Source: Polaromonas sp. (GTDB lineage Bacteria; Pseudomonadota; Gammaproteobacteria; Burkholderiales; Burkholderiaceae_C). From it: DNA of 10,497 nt. This document shows, one piece after another, positions 6,617-10,497 of the stretch. Where the stretch lies: positions 1 to 10,497 of the forward strand of contig JABMMH010000121.1 in NCBI GenBank assembly GCA_013205645.1, given 5' to 3'. The notes under the pieces were generated by a model that was not told the DNA's origin, made no database searches, and saw nothing but the letters and a program-made list of their open reading frames with translations. The translations under genes and the position numbers were made by a program. Position 1 is the first letter of the stretch, and each line of letters opens with the position of its first letter.

Positions 6617-7194
6617 GTCTCGCTTTGCTGGCTGGCTTCATCGCGGCCAGCGCCTTCAGCTTTGCCGCGCACGCGCAAACACCCGCAGCGGCGGCAGCGC
6701 CATCAGCCGTTGCGACTGACACACGCGCTGAATTCAAAACGCTGTTGCCGCAAGCCCAACGGCTAGGGCAATCGCGTCTCACTGTCTGGGGTTTCAAGAT
6801 TTATGACGCGCAGCTGTGGGCTGCACCGGGCTTCAACGCAGACCGCTACGCCAGTCAGCCGTTAGCCTTGGAGCTGGCTTACCTGCGCGACTTTGACGCG
6901 GTCGACATAGCAGAACGCTCGATCAAAGAGATGCGCCGCAGCGCCACGATCACAGACGCACAGGCCCGGCAATGGCGCCTCGACATGCAGCGTGTGTTTC
7001 CCGACGTGAAAGCCGGCGACCGCATCATGGGCGTGCACCGCCCCGGCGTTGGCGTGAGCTTCTGGGTCAACGGCCAAGCTGGCGGCGAGATCCTTGACGC
7101 TGAATTTTCCAAGCTGTTCTTTGGCATCTGGTTGTCGCCTAAAACATCTGAGCCGGCCATGCGCACCGCACTCGTCGGGGGGGCCGGCTCTTGA
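6613..7194 (+). CDS. Exported chalcone-isomerase-like (Chalcone_3) domain protein
   Basis: From the TTG at 6613 this is a 193-residue protein with a hydrophobic N-terminus ending in an AHA-Q signal-peptidase-like site near residue 21/22, then an Ala/Pro-rich linker and a chalcone-isomerase-like domain. Domain landmarks are WGFKIYDAQLW (59-69), LALELAYLRDF (84-94), IAERSIKEMRR (99-109), the FPDVKAGDR segment (129-137) and FFGIWLSPKTS (169-179). Such bacterial proteins are not known to isomerise chalcones; fatty-acid binding is a known property of some plant relatives. The start is uncertain. TTG 6613 gives a TTGA overlap with the upstream stop, but leaves no positive charge before the hydrophobic stretch. 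The ATG at 6532 would add 27 residues including an RR pair, at the price of an 85-nt overlap. It is probably periplasmic either way. Its last codons include a run of seven G. Confidence 0.85.
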   Translation: MSLALLAGFIAASAFSFAAHAQTPAAAAAPSAVATDTRAEFKTLLPQAQRLGQSRLTVWGFKIYDAQLWAAPGFNADRYASQPLALELAYLRDFDAVDIAERSIKEMRRSATITDAQARQWRLDMQRVFPDVKAGDRIMGVHRPGVGVSFWVNGQAGGEILDAEFSKLFFGIWLSPKTSEPAMRTALVGGAGS

Positions 7195-8504
7195 ACTCCG
7201 CCTTCGGTTCGCGTAACGGTTTGGCCTATGGGCTGATGGGCTTTCCGCTAGCTTTCGCGGCGCTGCCGCTGTATGTGATTTTGCCCAACCACTACGCTCG
7301 CGAGTTCGGTGTGCCCTTGGCCACACTCGGTGCCGTGCTGTTGGGTGCGCGGCTTTTTGATGCCTTCATTGACCCGGCTTTAGGCCGACTGACAGACAGA
7401 CTCTTTGCACGCTCCACCGCCGCCATACTGACCTTGGGCGCAGCAGCAGCACTGGTGCTGGCGATCGGTTTTGCACTGCTCTTTTTCCCGCTGGTGAGCG
7501 AGCCCGGTGCACTGGTGATCTGGGCCACCGCCATGTTGATGCTGACCTACGCCGGCTACAGCGCGCTGAGTGTGGCGCACCAATCATGGGCTGCCATGCT
7601 GGGCGGCAACGAAGCGCAGCGCAGTCGCATCGTCGCGTGGCGCGAAGGCTTGGGCTTGCTCGGCGTCGTGACGGCGTCTGTGCTGCCGGTGCTGCTGGGT
7701 CTACCCGTCACCACCGCTGTCTTTTTTGTCGCCTTGGTGTTGGGCTGGTGGGGCTGGCAACGTTCGGTGAGACCGAAGACACTGATGCCGCACGAGCGGT
7801 CAGAAACATCCGCAACGCCAACTTCCGTCTGGCAACCCTTTCGCCAAGCCAGCTTCAGGCGGCTGCTGGCGGTGTTCATGCTGAACGGCATCGCCAGCGC
7901 CATACCGGCCACGCTGGTTTTGTTTTTCATTCAAGACAAGCTCGCTGCGCCAGCGAGTTTTGAACCGCTGTTTTTAGGCAGTTATTTTTTGTGCGCCGCG
8001 CTGTCAATTCCGTTGTGGCTGGCGGTCGTCAAACGCATCGGTTTGGCCCGCAGTTGGCTGGTCGGCATGGTGCTTGCCATGAGCGTTTTTGTCTGGGCCA
8101 GCCAAGTGGTCAGCGGCCAGATGCTGGCTTTCGCGCTGATCTGTGCGCTCTCGGGTGTGGCCTTGGGCGCTGACTTGGCACTGCCCAGCGCCTTGCTGGC
8201 GGGCGTGATCCAGAGCAGCCGCGCGCCAGCATCCTCTGGCCAACCCACTGACGCGGCGGACCCCGGAACCGGCGCTTATTTTGGCTGGTGGAGCTTCGCC
8301 ACCAAGCTCAATCTGGCCTTGGCTGCGGGGCTGGCCTTGCCGCTGCTCGACCTCTTTGGTTACGCTCCCGGCGTGCGTGATGCCGCGGCATTGAGCGCGC
8401 TGGTGGTGGCTTACTGCGTCCTGCCCTGTGTGCTCAAAGCACTGGCCGCAGCGTCCTTGTATTGGCTGGTGATCCGGCCCTCTTCTGTTGAAAGTAGTTC
8501 ATGA
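7191..8504 (+). CDS. MFS transporter, GPH/melibiose-carrier-like
   Basis: This 437-residue polytopic inner-membrane protein has about 11-12 hydrophobic segments. Near residues 56-70 it has the FDAFIDPALGRLTDR motif typical of the glycoside-pentoside-hexuronide (GPH) type of cation symporter. A conserved GADLALPSALLA segment (326-337) and the YFGWWSFATKLNLALAAG region (363-380) belong to the second half. A soluble loop separates the halves at about 191-222. Substrate unknown: despite the family name, cluster context suggests a lipid, lipid precursor or envelope compound, but nothing in the sequence proves this. The start is TTG 7191, forming a TTGA overlap with the previous stop. The run of seven G at 7177-7183 lies 7 nt upstream and may act as a ribosome site. 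A later ATG at 7236 would cut into the first membrane segment, so TTG is preferred. Confidence 0.88.
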   Translation: MNSAFGSRNGLAYGLMGFPLAFAALPLYVILPNHYAREFGVPLATLGAVLLGARLFDAFIDPALGRLTDRLFARSTAAILTLGAAAALVLAIGFALLFFPLVSEPGALVIWATAMLMLTYAGYSALSVAHQSWAAMLGGNEAQRSRIVAWREGLGLLGVVTASVLPVLLGLPVTTAVFFVALVLGWWGWQRSVRPKTLMPHERSETSATPTSVWQPFRQASFRRLLAVFMLNGIASAIPATLVLFFIQDKLAAPASFEPLFLGSYFLCAALSIPLWLAVVKRIGLARSWLVGMVLAMSVFVWASQVVSGQMLAFALICALSGVALGADLALPSALLAGVIQSSRAPASSGQPTDAADPGTGAYFGWWSFATKLNLALAAGLALPLLDLFGYAPGVRDAAALSALVVAYCVLPCVLKALAAASLYWLVIRPSSVESSS

Positions 8505-9049
8505 AAAAACGTTTGCTCCTCACCGCCTTGGTGGTCGCCGCCGGCATTGGCATGGCCGGTTGCGCCGGCCCGCAACTCAGCGATTACGCCCAAGAAAAAC
8601 CGGTGCTTGACCTGCGCCAGTATTTCAATGGCACGCTAGACGCTTACGGCATTTTCACCGACCGCTCCGGCAAAGTCGTCAAGCGCTTCACGGTCGTCAT
8701 GACCGGTTCGTGGCAAGGCCCACCCGGCCAAGAAATCGGCATGCTCGACGAGGTCTTCACCTACTCGGACGGCACCACCGACCGCCGCGTTTGGACGCTC
8801 AAACGCCAGCCAGATGGCCGTTACACCGGCACTGCCGGGGATGTCGTGGGCGAAGCCAACGGCCAAGAAAGCGGCAACACCTTTCGCTGGGGTTACACGC
8901 TCAATCTGCCCGTCGATGGCCGCATCATCGAGGTCCAATTTGACGACTGGATGTACCTGATGACGGACAAAGTGATGCTCAACAAAGCCGCCATGAGCAA
9001 GTTCGGCATTCATCTGGGCGAGGTCACACTGTCCTTCGTCAAGCGCTGA
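8501..9049 (+). CDS. DUF3833 family lipoprotein
   Basis: This 182-residue protein starts with MKKR and a hydrophobic stretch, followed by a lipobox MAGC at residues 18-21, so Cys21 should be lipidated. The next residue is Ala, not the Asp of the inner-membrane retention rule, which predicts transfer to the outer membrane by Lol. The mature part has the DUF3833 pattern, with YFNGTLDAYGIFTDRSG (41-57), GSWQG (69-73), DEVFTYSDG (83-91) and FDDWMYLM (147-154), and looks like a beta-rich, lipocalin-sized domain. No catalytic motif is recognised. It overlaps the transporter stop as ATGA. A role in binding or placing modified lipids at the outer membrane is a guess from location and context. The family is well supported; the function is unknown. 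Confidence 0.9.
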   Translation: MKKRLLLTALVVAAGIGMAGCAGPQLSDYAQEKPVLDLRQYFNGTLDAYGIFTDRSGKVVKRFTVVMTGSWQGPPGQEIGMLDEVFTYSDGTTDRRVWTLKRQPDGRYTGTAGDVVGEANGQESGNTFRWGYTLNLPVDGRIIEVQFDDWMYLMTDKVMLNKAAMSKFGIHLGEVTLSFVKR

Positions 9050-9066
9050 ACAGTCGACACAAAGCC

Positions 9067-9873
9067 ATGAGTTTCAACCCCCCCTTCACCGACTGGCGTG
9101 GCAAATCCGTCTGGCTCGTTGGAGCCTCCAGCGGCATCGGCGAAGCCACGGCCGCAGCCTTGCATGCCGCCGGCGCACGCGTCTTTGTGTCAGCCCGCAA
9201 CGCAGACGCTCTCGCCCGCTTCGTCGACGCCCACCCTGGCGCCGTGGCGGTGCCGCTGGATGCCTCTGACCCCGACGCCGTCAAGGCAGCCGCAGAAACC
9301 GTGCAACAGGCCGGCCCGGTCGATCTGCTGATGTACTGCGCCGGTTACTACAAGCCAGTCCGTGCGGACGACTTTGACCTGAGCGAAATGCTCAAACACC
9401 AGCAGGTCAATTACCTCGGCGTGCTGTACGTGCTGGACGCCATACTGCCGCACTTTTTGCAGCGTCAAGCCGGCCACATCAGCATCGTCAGCAGCGTCGC
9501 CGGTTACCGCGGTTTGCCAAAAAGCTTGGCGTATGGCCCGACCAAGGCCGCGCTGATCAACTTGGCTGAAGCGCTGTACATTGACCTGAAGGCCAGCGGT
9601 ATTGGCGTCAGTGTGATCAACCCAGGTTTTGTCAAAACGCCGGCCACAGCCAACAACGACTTCCCGATGCCCGGCTTGATGACGACAGACCAAGCGGCGA
9701 CTGAAATCTTGGCCGGTTGGCGCAAAGGCGCCTTTGAAATCGATTTTCCGAAACGCTTCACGCTGTGGATGAAAACGCTGCGCATCTTGCCCTATGCTGC
9801 CTATTTCGCCGTCACCAGCCGTCTCGTCAAAAGCGCAGCCGACGACGCCAACCACACCAGCCGCAATCCGTGA
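9067..9873 (+). CDS. Short-chain dehydrogenase/reductase (classical SDR)
   Basis: This 268-residue NAD(P)-dependent oxidoreductase has all the classical SDR parts: the cofactor motif GASSGIG (19-25), Asp65 in PLDASD, Asn115 (QVNYLG), Ser143 (VSSVAG), Tyr156 and Lys160 (YGPTK), and the INPGFVKTP segment (184-192). The usual NNAG after strand 4 reads YCAG (90-93), a variation of unknown effect. Arg44 after strand 2 (VSARN) hints at NADPH preference, though weakly. The C-terminus has a hydrophobic, aromatic segment (about 232-252) that could contact membrane. Substrate unknown; in this context an oxidised lipid or carbonyl intermediate is possible. It lies 17 nt after the DUF3833 gene, the first gap of more than a few bases in the cluster, and the ribosome site is weak. 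Confidence 0.93.
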   Translation: MSFNPPFTDWRGKSVWLVGASSGIGEATAAALHAAGARVFVSARNADALARFVDAHPGAVAVPLDASDPDAVKAAAETVQQAGPVDLLMYCAGYYKPVRADDFDLSEMLKHQQVNYLGVLYVLDAILPHFLQRQAGHISIVSSVAGYRGLPKSLAYGPTKAALINLAEALYIDLKASGIGVSVINPGFVKTPATANNDFPMPGLMTTDQAATEILAGWRKGAFEIDFPKRFTLWMKTLRILPYAAYFAVTSRLVKSAADDANHTSRNP

Positions 9874-9886
9874 AGACGGTGAACCG

Positions 9887-10357
9887 ATGACGCCTAACGC
9901 CGCCGACACGACTTTTCAGCCCTCTGCCGAGCGTTTGGCTGTGGCCAGAATTGTGGATTTTTTTGAGGCCTTGCAGCCTGACGACGTGGCGCGCATGGGT
10001 GCGTTTTACACCGCAGAGGCTGGGTTCAAAGATCCGTTCAATGAGGTTCACGGACTGGCTGAAGTGCAGCGCATTTTCAGCCACATGTATGTGGCTCTGA
10101 ATCAGCCGCACTTTGTGGTGACCGGCCAATTGGTCGACGGTGCGCAGTGCTTTTTGACTTGGAATTTCGTTTTTCGCTTCAAGCGTTTTAGCCCGGACGT
10201 CTGGCAAACCGTCCGTGGTGGCTCGCACTTACAGCTCAACGCTGATGGCTTGATCGCCTCACACCGCGACTACTGGGATGCCGCTGAAGAACTGTATGAA
10301 AAACTGCCGGTCGTCGGCAGCTTGATGCGCTGGCTGAAAAGCCGGGCGAATCAGTGA
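9887..10357 (+). CDS. SnoaL/NTF2-like (ketosteroid-isomerase fold) protein
   Basis: This 156-residue protein has the alpha+beta-cone fold pattern: an N-terminal helix (VDFFEALQPDDVARM, 23-37), FKDPFNEVHG (47-56), then strands leading to SHRDYWDAAEEL (125-136) and a basic C-terminal helix. No signal peptide is present. Members can be small isomerases, hydrolases or binding proteins; Asp128 and Asp49 are polar pocket candidates, but the activity is not predictable. I chose ATG 9887 because it follows the SDR gene by 13 nt and a GGTGA ribosome-like stretch lies just upstream. A longer reading from 9794 would overlap the SDR by 80 nt and add a low-complexity N-terminus. It appears to be the last gene of the cluster, ending 5 nt from a convergent gene. 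Confidence 0.88.
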   Translation: MTPNAADTTFQPSAERLAVARIVDFFEALQPDDVARMGAFYTAEAGFKDPFNEVHGLAEVQRIFSHMYVALNQPHFVVTGQLVDGAQCFLTWNFVFRFKRFSPDVWQTVRGGSHLQLNADGLIASHRDYWDAAEELYEKLPVVGSLMRWLKSRANQ

Positions 10358-10362
10358 ACCGC

Positions 10363-10497
10363 TCAACCCGGATTCGTTTCAATGAAGCTGCTGCGCTGCA
10401 CCAGCTTTTCTTGCAAACGAGTTAAGTTGGGATGACGCGCACGCCAATCAATGGCGCCAAAACGCAGGTCCAGATAACCCAGCGCACAGCCCGTGGC
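10363..10497 (-). CDS. Glutathione S-transferase, C-terminal end only
   Basis: The last 44 codons of a minus-strand gene enter from beyond the right edge and stop at TGA (plus-strand 10363-10365). The sequence ALGYLDLRFGAIDWR, followed by HPNLTRLQEKLVQRSSF, is typical of the C-terminal helical domain of bacterial glutathione S-transferases, which conjugate or reduce substrates with glutathione in the cytoplasm. Only the end is visible, so the active-site thioredoxin-like domain cannot be examined. It converges with the SnoaL-like gene: only 5 nt separate the two stop codons and no terminator fits between them, so the transcripts must overlap at their 3' ends. It need not belong to the lipid cluster. 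Confidence 0.85.
   Translation of the reverse strand, partial: ATGCALGYLDLRFGAIDWRARHPNLTRLQEKLVQRSSFIETNPG

Noticed and set aside
9190..9909. A 239-codon minus-strand open frame opposite the SDR gene.
   Set aside because: The plus strand here encodes a complete SDR with all catalytic residues; the opposite frame shows no family motif.

Overview
The window looks like chromosomal DNA of a betaproteobacterium, most likely order Burkholderiales, family Comamonadaceae (Rhodoferax/Polaromonas-like). I infer this from the protein sequences, the moderately high GC content and the queA-tgt pair. No database search was possible, so the genus is a guess.

Layout. (1) 1-1396, plus strand: the 3' end of queA overlaps tgt, giving two queuosine tRNA-modification genes. 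(2) 1420-2280, minus strand: a ferritin-like/acyl-ACP-desaturase-like protein with a complete di-iron ligand set, convergent with tgt. (3) 2281-2459: a divergent control region holding a perfect 23-bp palindrome. (4) 2460-3056, plus strand: an exported Cys-type glutathione peroxidase homologue. (5) 3133-10357, plus strand: a tight eight-gene cluster of FAD oxidoreductase, DUF1365 protein, CFA-synthase-like methyltransferase, exported chalcone-isomerase-like protein, GPH-type MFS transporter, DUF3833 lipoprotein, short-chain dehydrogenase and SnoaL/NTF2-like protein. The first six are joined by five consecutive 4-nt start/stop overlaps. (6) 10363-10497, minus strand: the C-terminus of a glutathione S-transferase, convergent with the cluster.

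How it fits together. The FAD oxidoreductase, DUF1365 and CFA-like set resembles the membrane-lipid modification genes known from singlet-oxygen (RpoE/ChrR) or light (LitR) regulons, and from furan fatty acid synthesis (the UfaM/UfaD/UfaO pathway in alphaproteobacteria). The CFA-like enzyme keeps its SAM site but has two changes in the bicarbonate pocket used by true cyclopropane synthases. That favours a methyl-branching, UfaM-like role over ring formation. The cluster combines cytoplasmic lipid enzymes with a predicted periplasmic protein, an outer-membrane-type lipoprotein and a transporter, so lipid modification may be coupled to envelope transport or remodelling. The neighbouring peroxidase and di-iron protein fit an oxidative or lipid theme. 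No sigma factor, anti-sigma factor, LitR or photolyase gene lies in the window, so regulation is unresolved. No RNA gene, insertion sequence or CRISPR array was seen. No gap between genes exceeds about 180 bases.
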